64,000 nt of DNA. Origin: PFL25 sp046260155. GTDB taxonomy: Bacteria; Chloroflexota; Anaerolineae; Anaerolineales; UBA4823. A program made the translations under genes and the position numbers. The notes below the pieces were generated by a model. It had not been told where the DNA came from. It ran no database searches and worked only from the letters and a program-made list of their open reading frames with translations. Of the stretch, positions 1 through 9,092 are shown in pieces. The stretch lies in the NCBI GenBank assembly GCA_046260155.1, contig JBJYXV010000079.1, positions 14,657 to 78,656 on the forward strand, given 5' to 3'. How positions within the stretch are numbered: position 1 is the first letter of the stretch; each line of letters opens with the position of its first letter.

Positions 1-945
1 TATCTTCTTTCCGGAAGAGCTGTCTCACCTCCTGGCGATAAAAATAGAATTAATCGTCTAAGTAATCTTTTCGAAGATCGGCAAACCAGGCAACTGCTCC
101 TACTGGGTCTAATCACTTTTTCAGTGACCATGCTCAACCCGGCAGGTCCGCGAGTATGGGGTACAACTCTGGGGTTTCTGCAGAATGATTACCTAGTCAG
201 CCATACGGTGGAATACCAATCACCGAATTTTCAAATTACCAGTTTCTGGCCATTCCTGGCTATGATCTGTCTCTCTATTCTATTGGCCGGTTGGGCTCAT
301 AGGAGAATCTCGATCAGAGGCAGCCTGTTGCTGGTCTCCTGGACGGCATTTAGCCTGATTAGTGCACGGAATATCGCAATTTATGCCGTAATTGCAGCAC
401 CAATATTGGCGAGTATGGCTGGAACCATTTTCAGGGAACACGAATACTTTGACAATCTTTGTGCCTATGACAGCAGGTTGAGAGCAATCAACAGCCGGTT
501 GAGTGGACATGCATTGACGATAGCAGGTGTTGTAATCATCGGCGTGCTGGTCTTCAACAAAGCGGCATTTACTCTAAGTGGCGCAGGAAATGAATTTTCG
601 GAAAGTGTTTTCCCGATAAAAGCTGTAGATTGGCTGATTGAGCACCCCCAGGAAAAGCCTATCTTCAATTATTTCCCGTGGGGGGGTTATTTACTTTACC
701 GAAACTGGCCTGAGCAGCAAGTTTTTATCGATGGTCAAACGGATTTCTACGGTGAGCAGTTGACCCGTGAATATGAGAAAGTGATCAGCATGTCAGAGGG
801 ATGGCAAGCTGTCCTCGCAAAATATGGTGTGGAGCGGGTGATCATGCCAACGAATTCAGAGCTCGTATTAGGATTATCTGGCGATGAACGATGGTCTCTG
901 GCTTATGAGGATGAGACTGCTTCGGTCCTGGATTTAAATTATTGA
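1..945 (+). CDS. GT-C-type polytopic membrane protein, 5' end outside window
   Basis: The reading frame is open from the first base, so the protein begins upstream. A GTG at 124 is only an internal codon. The visible part has several hydrophobic segments followed by a soluble C-terminal part of about 110 residues. Its sequence (FPWGGYLLY, then VFIDGQTDFYG) resembles the C-terminal domain of GT39/PMT-like bacterial membrane glycosyltransferases that use polyprenyl-phosphate sugars. The final segment (YGVERVIMP) is the usual pattern for an extracytoplasmic Rossmann-like domain in this group. The catalytic N-terminal loop lies outside the window, so activity cannot be judged. It is the first of four such genes in a row on this strand. 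Family level is moderately sure; substrate is unknown. Confidence 0.7.
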   Translation, partial: YLLSGRAVSPPGDKNRINRLSNLFEDRQTRQLLLLGLITFSVTMLNPAGPRVWGTTLGFLQNDYLVSHTVEYQSPNFQITSFWPFLAMICLSILLAGWAHRRISIRGSLLLVSWTAFSLISARNIAIYAVIAAPILASMAGTIFREHEYFDNLCAYDSRLRAINSRLSGHALTIAGVVIIGVLVFNKAAFTLSGAGNEFSESVFPIKAVDWLIEHPQEKPIFNYFPWGGYLLYRNWPEQQVFIDGQTDFYGEQLTREYEKVISMSEGWQAVLAKYGVERVIMPTNSELVLGLSGDERWSLAYEDETASVLDLNY

Positions 946-1096
946 AATAATTGGAATCCGGACCTGAAATTCGAGTAAGATATGACAAGTAATACCCGTA
1001 CTCGAACGACATAAGATCATGGTTAAATCTCGTCTTATATAAAGCAAGCCACCTGTTGGTCCGGGAGCGAATTCTGCCCTGGGAAACTGATTTGTT

Positions 1097-2350
1097 ATGG
1101 ATTCATTTTTCAACAGATTCTGGTATCTCGCAGTCATCATTGTCATTGTCCTGCTGGTGGGGTTGAGCCTGGCAAATTATTATTTCGTGCAGCAAAACCC
1201 GGGAGGGAATGATTTCCTTGTTCATTGGGTTGGTACACGGGCGCTATTTGTCGATGGCCTCAGTCCGTACAGTGATGAGGTAGCTGAAAGAATCCAAACT
1301 CTAGCCTACGGTAGACCTGCGGAGCCAGGCGAACACGAGCTGCGGGTTGCTTATCCGCTTTATTCAGTCGTTGTGTTTCTGCCTTATGCGTTGATCAGCG
1401 ATTATGATCTTGCCAGGGCGCTTTGGATGACTACCCTGGAGGTTGCATTAATCGGATTGGCAATGATCAGCCTGAGATTGACTCACTGGAAGATGAGGAT
1501 CTGGCTTCTTCCATTTTTCCTATTATTTTCACTATTGTGGTATCACAGCTTACGACCTTTGATCAATGGCAATGCAGTCATACTGGTTTCGTTGCTGATA
1601 GTCGCTGCTTTTGCTGCCTTGCGCGCAGGTCGTGATGAGCTCGCTGGGATACTGCTGGCGATCAGCACTATCAAGCCCCATCTTGTTTTATTACCAATCA
1701 TTTTTATTTTAATTTGGACAATTTCCCTGCGGCGCTGGCGGACATTGGGTTGGATGTTGATCAGCATTTTCTTACTTTCGGTTGCTGCCGCTTTGCTGGT
1801 ACCGGATTGGCCTTTGCAGAACTTACGGGAAATCCTGGCTTATTCCAGCTATAATCCTCCAGGTACGCCTGGTGCGGTATTTGAAGTCTGGCTTCCAGCA
1901 ACTGGCAGGCAGCTTGGTTGGGCATTAAGCGTGGTATTAGGCCTGATCCTGTTCACGGAGTGGGTGCTGGTGAGGGGAAAAGAATTTCGCTGGTTCTTAT
2001 GGACAGGCAGCTTAACCCTGGTGATCAGCCAGTGGATTGGTATTCAAACTGATCCTGGGAATTTTATCCTCCTGTATTTTCCATTAGTGCTGGTGTTTTC
2101 ATTGTGGATAGAGCGGTGGACGCGTTCCGGACGATATTTGGTGATCATCGCAATGGCCTTGCTTTTTATCGGCCCGTGGGTCTTATTTCTGGAAACAGTT
2201 GCTTATGGCGATCAACCACTTCAGCATCCGGTCATGTTTTTCCCGCTACCCTTATTCCTCTTGATTACCTTGTACTGGGTCCGGTGGTGGGGGATAAAAC
2301 CACGAAGTTTACTGGTTGATAGGCTGCGTGAATATGAGCAGCAAGTGTAA
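1097..2350 (+). CDS. GT87-like (DUF2029) polytopic glycosyltransferase
   Basis: A 417-residue protein with about ten to eleven membrane segments. After the first segment comes GGNDFLVHWVGTRALFVDGLSPY, split over an acidic loop (NDF...W....ALF..GLSPY), which matches the start of GT87 family proteins, polyprenyl-phosphate-mannose-dependent mannosyltransferases. The STIKPHLVLLP stretch near residue 190 is the conserved 'KP' segment after a membrane helix in that family. Known GT87 members elongate lipomannan-type or other envelope glycans on the outer face of the membrane. The acceptor here cannot be told. It lies 150 bp after the previous gene and 46 bp before the next, so co-transcription with the neighbouring GT-C genes is likely. 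No strong ribosome site precedes the ATG. Confidence 0.75.
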   Translation: MDSFFNRFWYLAVIIVIVLLVGLSLANYYFVQQNPGGNDFLVHWVGTRALFVDGLSPYSDEVAERIQTLAYGRPAEPGEHELRVAYPLYSVVVFLPYALISDYDLARALWMTTLEVALIGLAMISLRLTHWKMRIWLLPFFLLFSLLWYHSLRPLINGNAVILVSLLIVAAFAALRAGRDELAGILLAISTIKPHLVLLPIIFILIWTISLRRWRTLGWMLISIFLLSVAAALLVPDWPLQNLREILAYSSYNPPGTPGAVFEVWLPATGRQLGWALSVVLGLILFTEWVLVRGKEFRWFLWTGSLTLVISQWIGIQTDPGNFILLYFPLVLVFSLWIERWTRSGRYLVIIAMALLFIGPWVLFLETVAYGDQPLQHPVMFFPLPLFLLITLYWVRWWGIKPRSLLVDRLREYEQQV

Positions 2351-2396
2351 TCCTTTCCAAGGATTGGGTTGGATATCAGGGGTCGAAATCATTTAA

Positions 2397-4061
2397 ATGA
2401 AATTCCGTTGGTATGTTGGACTGTATTTTATTAACCTGCTCGTTTTGGTCGGGATTGGGTCATTGGAAGAATACCCTGGCTATATGGACGCCGATTATTA
2501 CTATGCAAGTGGTTTGCGTATAGCCACAGAAGAGAGCTGGAGTGAACCCTTCTTATGGAATTACCTGGCTGATCCTGATGTGCTCCCACAGCCAGGTTTC
2601 ACTTACTGGATGCCATTGGCAGGAGTTTTATCTGCTGCGGGGATTTATCTGACGGGAATAGAAAATTTTTGGGCAGGAAGGTTGATATTTTTGCTCCTGG
2701 CAGCAGTTATTTCCCCATTATCAGCCATCATGGCCCAGACTTTCATCTCAAATAGGTGGGCAGGCTTGTTAGCTGGTTTTCTGGCGATTTTTTCTGGATT
2801 TTATTTGGTGTATTTGCCCAACACGGAGACTTTTTCAATTTATATGATCCTGGGTGCCTTGATGTTTTTGATAATCCAACGCATGCAAAAGGATACTGGC
2901 GATCCCTCCCCGCACGATGATATATCTGTTTCTGGTTCAGACGAGCATCTTAATTACCGGTCTCCTTATTGGATATATTTTTCAGGCGGAATAATTGCTG
3001 GGCTGATGTATATGGCGAGGGTGGATGGAATGATCTGGCTGCTCGTTTTTTATTCAGCAATTATCCTGCAAACCCTGGTGTTTTACCCAAAAAAGAAGAT
3101 ACCTGCGGGTAGATGGTCGCAATCCACCTTCTGGCTGGCGAGTTTTTTGTGTTTAGCGGGCTTCCTGGTGGTAAGTGGTCCTTGGTTTATTCGCAATTGG
3201 GGAACTTTTGGCACATTATTTGCTCCGGGCAGTACAAAAACATTCTGGTTAACCCGCTATGATGAGTTGTTCATTTTTCCTTCCAGTTTGCTCACGTTTG
3301 ACCGCTGGTTTGAGGCAGGGCTGGGTCCAATTTTTCAGGCGCGCCTTTGGGCTCTTGGTCAAAATCTTGTATCTATGTTTATTGTCCAGGGAGGAATTTT
3401 CCTCTTCCCGCTGCTGATATTAGGATTGTGGGCCCAAAGGAAGGATTGGCGAGTTCCGATTGGTGTGCTTGGCTGGCTGGTGACATTTTTGGTGATGACA
3501 TTTGTATTTCCATTTCAGGGTGCCAGAGGTGGTTTTTTCCACGCAGGGGCAGGCTATCAGGTATTAATTTGGGCTCTAATCCCGGTAGGATTAAATAAAT
3601 TTATCCAATGGGGAAGGCAAAAACGGGATTGGAAATCTGATTCTGCACTGTCTAAGTTTGCATTTGGGATCAGCGGGTTGGCAATTGTGGTTACTGGTAT
3701 TGTGACGTATCAAAAATTGTCAAATTCATCCGGACCGGTATCAGCCTGGGGCTCGAAGGAGCGTGCATATATCGCTGTGGAGGCATATCTCCAGGAGATA
3801 GGTTCTTTACCAGACACGGTTGTCTTGGTAAATAATCCCCCCGGATATTACGCTGTTACAGGCCGGTCGGTGATCGTGATTCCTGACGGTGATATAGAAA
3901 TGACCTTGGCAGCTGCAAATAAATTCAATGCAGAATTTCTTATATTGGACCGGAATTACCCGCAGGGATTGAAAGAATTCTTTGATTCACCGGGTGATTT
4001 CCCCGGGATGAGTTACCTGGAAACGATCAGCGATATGCATATTTATTCTTTGACACAATAA
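2397..4061 (+). CDS. GT39/ArnT-like polytopic glycosyltransferase
   Basis: A 554-residue polytopic protein. The first extracytoplasmic loop carries YMDADYYYASG, an acidic pair in the position where GT-C enzymes of the PMT/ArnT type hold their catalytic Asp. A glutamine-rich cytoplasmic loop of about 35 residues (near 165-195) interrupts the membrane part. The C-terminal 120 residues are soluble and contain VNNPPGYYAVTGRSVIVIPDG, the usual non-catalytic C-terminal domain. By family analogy it transfers a sugar from a polyprenyl-phosphate donor outside the cytoplasm. Acceptor and sugar are unknown. It is 5 bp from the next gene, so the two are very probably translated from one message. Confidence 0.75.
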   Translation: MKFRWYVGLYFINLLVLVGIGSLEEYPGYMDADYYYASGLRIATEESWSEPFLWNYLADPDVLPQPGFTYWMPLAGVLSAAGIYLTGIENFWAGRLIFLLLAAVISPLSAIMAQTFISNRWAGLLAGFLAIFSGFYLVYLPNTETFSIYMILGALMFLIIQRMQKDTGDPSPHDDISVSGSDEHLNYRSPYWIYFSGGIIAGLMYMARVDGMIWLLVFYSAIILQTLVFYPKKKIPAGRWSQSTFWLASFLCLAGFLVVSGPWFIRNWGTFGTLFAPGSTKTFWLTRYDELFIFPSSLLTFDRWFEAGLGPIFQARLWALGQNLVSMFIVQGGIFLFPLLILGLWAQRKDWRVPIGVLGWLVTFLVMTFVFPFQGARGGFFHAGAGYQVLIWALIPVGLNKFIQWGRQKRDWKSDSALSKFAFGISGLAIVVTGIVTYQKLSNSSGPVSAWGSKERAYIAVEAYLQEIGSLPDTVVLVNNPPGYYAVTGRSVIVIPDGDIEMTLAAANKFNAEFLILDRNYPQGLKEFFDSPGDFPGMSYLETISDMHIYSLTQ

Positions 4062-4066
4062 ATCCT

Positions 4067-5575
4067 ATGCGCTACCTGACTCGGACGAAGTTCACCGTTA
4101 TAGGGCTTGGGTTTCTCGCAGCTGTCTCTCTCGGGGTTTACCTGATTGGTTCAGGGTGGATCTACAGGATAGGATTTCCACTCGATGATGCCTGGATCCA
4201 CCAGACATATGCCAGAAATCTAGGCACAGCTGGCGCATGGGAATTCCTCCCTGGGCAACCTTCAGCGGGTTCCACGGCTCCCAGCTGGACTTTATTATTG
4301 AGCATCGGCTACTGGTTGGGTTTCGATAACTATTTCTGGACCTTCCTGTTAGGCTGGGGTTTGCTGTGGGCACTGGCGGTGATTGCAGCATTGGGTTTCA
4401 AACAATTAGAACCAAGATTTGCTCAATTCGGATTTTTCGCTGGCGTGCTGGTTATTTTTGAATGGCATATAACCTGGGCGGCAGGGTCTGGAATGGAGAC
4501 ATTGCTGGCAGCACTGGTAGCTCTGGTGGTTGTGCTGTGGACCATGCGGTTAATATCTAGAAGCGGGAAAGTGGGTGAAAATCCAAATTGGGCCTGGTTT
4601 GGCCTTGGCGCTCTGATCGGTTTTGGTGTGTGGGTTCGCCCAGATGTGATCACTTTGCTGGCTGTAGCAGGATTTGCAATCTTACTGGGAAAAGGTAATT
4701 TCACCCAGAAACTTAAACAGGAGATCTGGTTAGGTTTGGGAGTTCTGCTGCTCACAGGACCCTATCTCTTATTTAATCTCCTGCTGGCGGGCGATGTCTG
4801 GCCAAATACCTTTTACGCTAAACAAGCTGAATATGCTGTGTTGCGAGATTTCCCTCTGTGGCAGCGTTATTTGAATGTCATACAACCACCATTGACTGGC
4901 GTAGGGATTATCTTGCTGCCTGGATTTCTCTGTTTTGGATATCATAATTTAGTAAAACAAGATTGGGTGAAGCCTTTATCCTTTTTGTGGGTTTGCGGAT
5001 ATATCCTGGTCTACGCGGTAAGATTGCCTGTTTCCTACCAGCATGGGCGCTACCTGATGCCTGTGATACCAGTTTTCTGTCTGCTTGGATTGGTGGGTGC
5101 CGTGGAGATCCTTGTAAGCATCCCAGAGGGCAGGTGGAGGCGGCTGCTTGGGACTGGATGGGCGTTGAGCGGCGGTTTCATCCTGATCATCTTTTGGATA
5201 CTCGGAATGCGTGCATATGCAATGGATGTTGCCTTGATCGAGAGCGAAATGGTCAGCGTTGCTTACTGGTTGGAGGAGAATACTGAAGTAGATTCCCTGA
5301 TTGCAGCACATGATATTGGTGCCATTGGTTTTTTTGCAGAACGAAACCTGGTTGACCTGGCGGGTTTGGTATCACCGGAAGTGATTCCGATTATCCGCGA
5401 AGAAACTGCGCTTGAAGTGTATATGAACCAACTTGGCGCGGATTACCTGGTTACTTTTCCACAGTGGTACCCAGAATTGGTAAAGGAAGCAGAATTAATC
5501 TTTCAAACTGACCAACCATTCAGCGTGATCCAGGGTGGTGAGAACATGGCGGTTTACAGGTGGAAAGGAGATTAA
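4067..5575 (+). CDS. GT-C-type polytopic membrane glycosyltransferase-like protein
   Basis: A 502-residue membrane protein with an N-terminal signal-anchor. The first outer loop reads FPLDDAWIHQTYARNL, an acidic Asp-Asp pair followed by W.H, typical of GT-C enzymes in Chloroflexota and related to GT39. The end is a soluble domain of about 110 residues beginning near YWLEENTEVDSLIAAHDIG. This C-terminal pattern (a 'does this place still have X' Rossmann-like fold) recurs in the neighbouring genes, suggesting paralogues. It is the last of four GT-C genes in tandem, ending 20 bp before a new promoter. Function at substrate level cannot be assigned. Confidence 0.7.
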   Translation: MRYLTRTKFTVIGLGFLAAVSLGVYLIGSGWIYRIGFPLDDAWIHQTYARNLGTAGAWEFLPGQPSAGSTAPSWTLLLSIGYWLGFDNYFWTFLLGWGLLWALAVIAALGFKQLEPRFAQFGFFAGVLVIFEWHITWAAGSGMETLLAALVALVVVLWTMRLISRSGKVGENPNWAWFGLGALIGFGVWVRPDVITLLAVAGFAILLGKGNFTQKLKQEIWLGLGVLLLTGPYLLFNLLLAGDVWPNTFYAKQAEYAVLRDFPLWQRYLNVIQPPLTGVGIILLPGFLCFGYHNLVKQDWVKPLSFLWVCGYILVYAVRLPVSYQHGRYLMPVIPVFCLLGLVGAVEILVSIPEGRWRRLLGTGWALSGGFILIIFWILGMRAYAMDVALIESEMVSVAYWLEENTEVDSLIAAHDIGAIGFFAERNLVDLAGLVSPEVIPIIREETALEVYMNQLGADYLVTFPQWYPELVKEAELIFQTDQPFSVIQGGENMAVYRWKGD

Positions 5576-5594
5576 TTTTCGCCCATTCAGGGCG

Positions 5595-5623
5595 TTGAAT
5601 GTGAGATATTCATGTGCTATACT
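5595..5623 (+). promoter_or_regulatory. Promoter of the response regulator/histidine kinase pair
   Basis: TTGAAT at 5595-5600, a 17-bp spacer and TATACT at 5618-5623 with an extended TG one base upstream. This is close to the vegetative consensus and gives a leader of roughly 28 nt before the ATG at 5658. Inferred from sequence only. Confidence 0.65.
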
Positions 5624-5657
5624 TTCGAAATATTAGCTAAGCCGTAGTGAGGCAGTT

Positions 5658-6359
5658 ATGGATCCAATTCGCATCGTTGTAGTAGATGATCACCCCTTAT
5701 TTCGCCAAGGAGTATTGGATACACTTTCCTTGGAACCGGATTTTGAGGTCGTTGGTCAAGCCAAGGATGGTGAGGAAGCATTGCTGGTTATCCACCAGGT
5801 AAATCCTGATGTAGCCATTGTGGATGTCAATCTACCTGTGTTAAACGGGCAGCAGGTGACACAGCAGCTGGTTAACGAGAAATCCCCCACCCGGATTATG
5901 TTATTAACAGCATATGATGATGCGGAACAAAAATTGCACGCAATGAAAGTTGGTGCTGCAGGCTACTGCGTGAAAGATGTCCAACCGGAAGTGCTGGCAC
6001 AAAATGTTCGCGAGATTGTAAAAGGAAATTACGTCATTGGCAGTGAAGTCATGGATGATGAACAGCTCGAAATCTGGATGACTCCTGACAGCGATGATGG
6101 CTCGGGTTTTTACAGAGAATTTGGGGAACCATATGAACCCTTATCAAAGAGGGAAATGGAAGTGTTGGGTGAGCTAACCAAAGGGATGAGCAACAAAGAA
6201 ATTGCGACTTCTCTTGGGATAAGTCATCAAACGGTTAAGAACCATGTCACGTCGATCTTACGCAAGCTGGATGTGGATGATCGTACCCAGGCTACTTTAT
6301 ATGCATTGAAGAGAGGTTGGGTGCGTTTGCAAGATGATGATAAGGAGATTCAGGAATGA
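5658..6359 (+). CDS. NarL/FixJ-family response regulator
   Basis: A 233-residue cytoplasmic regulator. The receiver domain (about 1-125) has all phosphorylation residues: acidic pair Asp10-Asp11, phosphoacceptor Asp56, Thr84 and Lys106. A linker of about 30 residues leads to a LuxR-type helix-turn-helix (LSKREMEVLGEL, then ISHQTVKNHVTSIL). It should bind DNA as a dimer after phosphorylation by the kinase encoded next, whose start codon overlaps its stop (ATGA). The two are translationally coupled. The pilus genes start 100 bp after the kinase, so this pair is a good candidate for the regulator of the Tad locus; that link is inference from position. Confidence 0.93.
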   Translation: MDPIRIVVVDDHPLFRQGVLDTLSLEPDFEVVGQAKDGEEALLVIHQVNPDVAIVDVNLPVLNGQQVTQQLVNEKSPTRIMLLTAYDDAEQKLHAMKVGAAGYCVKDVQPEVLAQNVREIVKGNYVIGSEVMDDEQLEIWMTPDSDDGSGFYREFGEPYEPLSKREMEVLGELTKGMSNKEIATSLGISHQTVKNHVTSILRKLDVDDRTQATLYALKRGWVRLQDDDKEIQE

Positions 6360-7441
6360 ATCAAACTGATATTTCAGATGTCGAAGTTCCGGAAAAAAGT
6401 GAAACTGAACAGTTGCAAGAGGAAATTGCGAGTCAATTGGCGCAGTCGAGACAGGAGTACAAGGAAATTGTTATGCTCCACGAACAGAGCGAACTGGAAG
6501 TCAACAAGCTCACCCAGCGCAATGCAACTGCCACTGCTAATCTCCAGCGCGTTCAAACCCAATTTGAACGAATTCCCCGCGAAGAAATTCGGGCAGCGTA
6601 TGATGGTGCTATGGATGCTCAACAGCGATTGTTTGTACTGCGGGGACAGGTTGAAAAGCTGCTCAGCGACCGCGATCATCTCCGCCAGAAGATCGAACTG
6701 CTGGAAATGATTGATAATATGCTTTCCCAGAAACCAGTTTCTATCAAGGACCCGAAGAGCGTTTCTGCTACAGTTGAACTTCTCGAGATGCTGATTCAGG
6801 CTCAGGAAGCAGAACGCTTGCGTCTCTCACGACAAATGCATGATGGTCCTGCCCAGGCTTTGTCGAATTTGATTCTAGAAACCGAGATCGCAATGCGCTT
6901 ATTCGACATCAATAAAGAACAAGCTTACCAGGAATTGGGTACGCTGAAGGATTCTGCTTCAAAAACGTTCCAACAGGTCAGAGATTTCATATTTGACCTT
7001 CGACCAATGATGCTGGATGACCTGGGACTCATCCCGACGGTGAAGAAATACGTTGAAGCGATTGAGGGTACATCTGCTAGTTCGATCAAATTCGGGGTTA
7101 CCGGTACTGAACGGCGAATGGAACCTTACCTGGAGGTATTTATTTTCAGGGCGGTACAGGAACTGCTCAGGAATGCCATCAACCACAGTCAGGCAAACCA
7201 AATTATCGTGGAGCTCGATGCAGATGAATCGCACGTTCAGGTGCGTGTGGAAGATGACGGCGTCGGGTTTGATATCCAGAACTTAGAAGATGAAAAAGGG
7301 ATGGGTTTGAAGTTAATCAAAGAAAGGGTGGAAATGATTCGTGGGGAATTTGAAATAGACAGCCAGATCGGCGAGGGGACTCGAATAGCTTTTAGAGTTC
7401 CTGATTCCGTGCTGGGAGATAATGATCCAAATCTTGCATAG
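6356..7441 (+). CDS. Cytoplasmic sensor histidine kinase, HisKA_3 type
   Basis: A 361-residue kinase with no membrane segment. Residues 1-120 are a charged coiled coil, as in DegS. The dimerisation and phosphotransfer helix has RQMHDGPAQAL with the phosphoacceptor His at 162, the HisKA_3 signature. The catalytic domain follows with an N box (ELLRNAINHSQA), a G1 box (VEDDGVGFD) and a G2 box (GMGLKLIKERVE). It is the cognate partner of the regulator upstream, with which it overlaps by 4 bp. No PAS, GAF or periplasmic input domain is present, so the signal is probably intracellular or passed by another protein through the coiled coil. Confidence 0.93.
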   Translation: MNQTDISDVEVPEKSETEQLQEEIASQLAQSRQEYKEIVMLHEQSELEVNKLTQRNATATANLQRVQTQFERIPREEIRAAYDGAMDAQQRLFVLRGQVEKLLSDRDHLRQKIELLEMIDNMLSQKPVSIKDPKSVSATVELLEMLIQAQEAERLRLSRQMHDGPAQALSNLILETEIAMRLFDINKEQAYQELGTLKDSASKTFQQVRDFIFDLRPMMLDDLGLIPTVKKYVEAIEGTSASSIKFGVTGTERRMEPYLEVFIFRAVQELLRNAINHSQANQIIVELDADESHVQVRVEDDGVGFDIQNLEDEKGMGLKLIKERVEMIRGEFEIDSQIGEGTRIAFRVPDSVLGDNDPNLA

Positions 7442-7458
7442 TGGTTAGTTTAATTTAA

Positions 7459-7498
7459 CGCCATCCTTATGGCGGAGATTGCCTCCATTCTCTATAAT
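7459..7498 (+). promoter_or_regulatory. Pilin promoter with overlapping palindrome
   Basis: A perfect TATAAT at 7493-7498 has no recognisable -35 hexamer at 16-18 bp. Instead a perfect inverted repeat CGCCAT-CCTT-ATGGCG (7459-7474) covers that position. This arrangement suits an activator-dependent promoter, and the adjacent LuxR-type regulator is the obvious candidate binder. The palindrome could alternatively be a weak terminator for the kinase gene, but it has no T-run. Confidence 0.45.
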
Positions 7499-7546
7499 GT
7501 GCACAACTTCGTAGGGAAGAATTTTAGAGAAAGGAGGTATTAATCC

Positions 7547-7693
7547 ATGTTATTTGCACCGAAAGAGAAGGGACAGGGTCTTGTGGAATATGCTTTGATC
7601 CTCGTTTTAGTAGCTGTCGTTGTAATTGTTATTTTGGCACTGCTTGGACCCGCAATTGGCAACGTCTTCAGCGAAATTATGAATAGCATTTGA
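7547..7693 (+). CDS. flp: Flp/Fap-type class IVb pilin
   Basis: A 48-residue gene. A strong ribosome site (AAAGGAGGT) lies 8 bp before the ATG. The protein has a short basic leader (MLFAPKEKGQ), the prepilin cleavage and assembly motif QGLVEYAL and a 24-residue hydrophobic helix, then a short polar tail. Glu and Tyr at positions +4 and +5 of the mature form are the 'EY' hallmark of Flp pilins. A prepilin peptidase (TadV/CpaA type) should cleave after Gly or Gln near residue 10; none is encoded in this window. A terminator directly follows, so the major pilin can be expressed at a higher level than the assembly genes behind it. Confidence 0.9.
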   Translation: MLFAPKEKGQGLVEYALILVLVAVVVIVILALLGPAIGNVFSEIMNSI

Positions 7694-7725
7694 TGTCCGA
7701 TAGGAGTTTGATTTATGGTTGCTGC

Positions 7726-7760
7726 AGTAGGGCCCTGATTACGGGGCCCTTACTGTTTCT
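7726..7760 (+). terminator. Rho-independent terminator after the pilin
   Basis: The arms AGTAGGGCCC and GGGCCCTTACT pair with one bulged base around an 8-nt loop and are followed by a T-rich run (TGTTTCTGT). It separates the abundant pilin message from the assembly genes. Confidence 0.7.
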
Positions 7761-7845
7761 GTAAGTTTGCATGCTTGTTAGTGAAGATAGCGAGGATTGG
7801 AATTATTATATCGCCAAAGTGTCTGCATAATTAACGGAGGTCTTC

Positions 7846-9042
7846 ATGCGAAAAGGTCGCGTATTCTTCATCATAGCGTTAATACTGATCCTGGGTCTGG
7901 CAGCAGTTGCGATTTTTTATTTTCGTGGATTGCCATCAGGCACCAGTGAGCCAGTGACTGAGACCGTCGCGGCACCTGAGGTCGATATGGTCGAAGTCGT
8001 CGTGGTAACCCAACCAACCCCAAGAGGATATTTATTGAATGAAACTGTCCTCGGAACGATCGAAATACCAAGAGATATGCTGATTGAAGGTTACTTCACG
8101 GATTTAGGTCAGGTTGTCGGCAGACAGGCCAGGGTTGACCTGGATGCGAATATGCTGTTGACCAGCAGCATGGTGGTAGACAGTCCTGATCAATTATCAA
8201 CCACCGGATCCCTGGCTGCATTGTCAATTCCGCGCGGGATGGTGGCTGTATCGATTCCAATCAACCGGTTGTCAAGCGTCTCTTATGCTCCTCAACCGGG
8301 TGATCATGTGAATGTAATAGCAACTTTGCTTATGCTCGACCTGGATACTGATTTTCAATCAAAAACGCCGAATAGAAACGCGGCTGTACTTGGAGCGGGG
8401 CCTGGTGTGGTAGTTGGTGCGGAGACAGAAACAGATTTATCAGTAGATGCAAATACAGATTTGTCCAAAGTCACCGGTCAGACTGTTGGAGCAGGGCCGA
8501 GCAGTGTGATTGGTCGGACTGCAATTGATCCCCTTTTGGAGCAGACATTATATGTTGTACCCTCAGAAGATCAGCGTCCAAGGCTCGTGAGCCAGACACT
8601 GCTTCAGGATGCGATCGTTTTAGGTGTGGGTGATTTCCCGTTGACGGATGAGGTGGCCGTAGAAGAACCGGAAGCCACACCGGAACCGACAACGATTGAG
8701 GGTGAGGCTGGATCTGAGGAATACACAAGCGAGTACCCTGTTGAAGCTGAGCTGGTCAAGGAAGAACCCAAGCTGCCGGATTTGATCACTTTGGTCGTAA
8801 ACCCCCAGGATGCTGTTACGTTGAATTACCTGGTTTATGCTGGCTCCCAACTCACACTTGCGCTGAGACCATCTGGGGATGATACACGGGTCCAAACGGA
8901 AGCAACAACCCTGGATTTCTTGCTCACACAGTACAACATCCCGGTTCCGGTTAAGCTGCCGTATGGAATGGAACCCCGTGTGGATGATTTACTGCCCCCA
9001 GATTTACCAAATGATGTCGAGCCAACTCCGGAACAGCAATAA
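7846..9042 (+). CDS. cpaB: CpaB/RcpC-like pilus assembly protein
   Basis: A 398-residue protein anchored by one N-terminal helix (about residues 6-27). The following segment, including RGYLLNETVLGTIEIPRDM split over residues 60-80, is a SAF domain as in CpaB. SAF-like and RcpC regions continue to about 340 (ALSIPRGMVAVSIPINR; LITLVVNPQDAVTLNYL). Low-complexity Glu/Pro/Thr-rich insertions near 265-305 are longer than in proteobacterial CpaB. In Tad systems CpaB/RcpC works in the envelope with the secretin or peptidoglycan channel. A diderm secretin is not encoded here, fitting a Chloroflexota envelope. The start is supported by ACGGAGGT 7 bp upstream. It heads the cpaB-E-F-tadB-C series. Confidence 0.85.
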   Translation: MRKGRVFFIIALILILGLAAVAIFYFRGLPSGTSEPVTETVAAPEVDMVEVVVVTQPTPRGYLLNETVLGTIEIPRDMLIEGYFTDLGQVVGRQARVDLDANMLLTSSMVVDSPDQLSTTGSLAALSIPRGMVAVSIPINRLSSVSYAPQPGDHVNVIATLLMLDLDTDFQSKTPNRNAAVLGAGPGVVVGAETETDLSVDANTDLSKVTGQTVGAGPSSVIGRTAIDPLLEQTLYVVPSEDQRPRLVSQTLLQDAIVLGVGDFPLTDEVAVEEPEATPEPTTIEGEAGSEEYTSEYPVEAELVKEEPKLPDLITLVVNPQDAVTLNYLVYAGSQLTLALRPSGDDTRVQTEATTLDFLLTQYNIPVPVKLPYGMEPRVDDLLPPDLPNDVEPTPEQQ

Positions 9043-9092
9043 TCAATTTCGATTATTGAAGTGCGGTGGGAATTTATCTCTGGAGAATATAA

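Noticed and set aside
124..945. GTG at 124 as the start of the first gene
   Set aside because: The frame is open and membrane-protein-like from base 1, so the gene begins outside the window.
1543..1767. Minus-strand and alternate-frame ORFs inside the large membrane protein genes
   Set aside because: They are shadows of longer well-supported genes, without ribosome sites or recognisable motifs.
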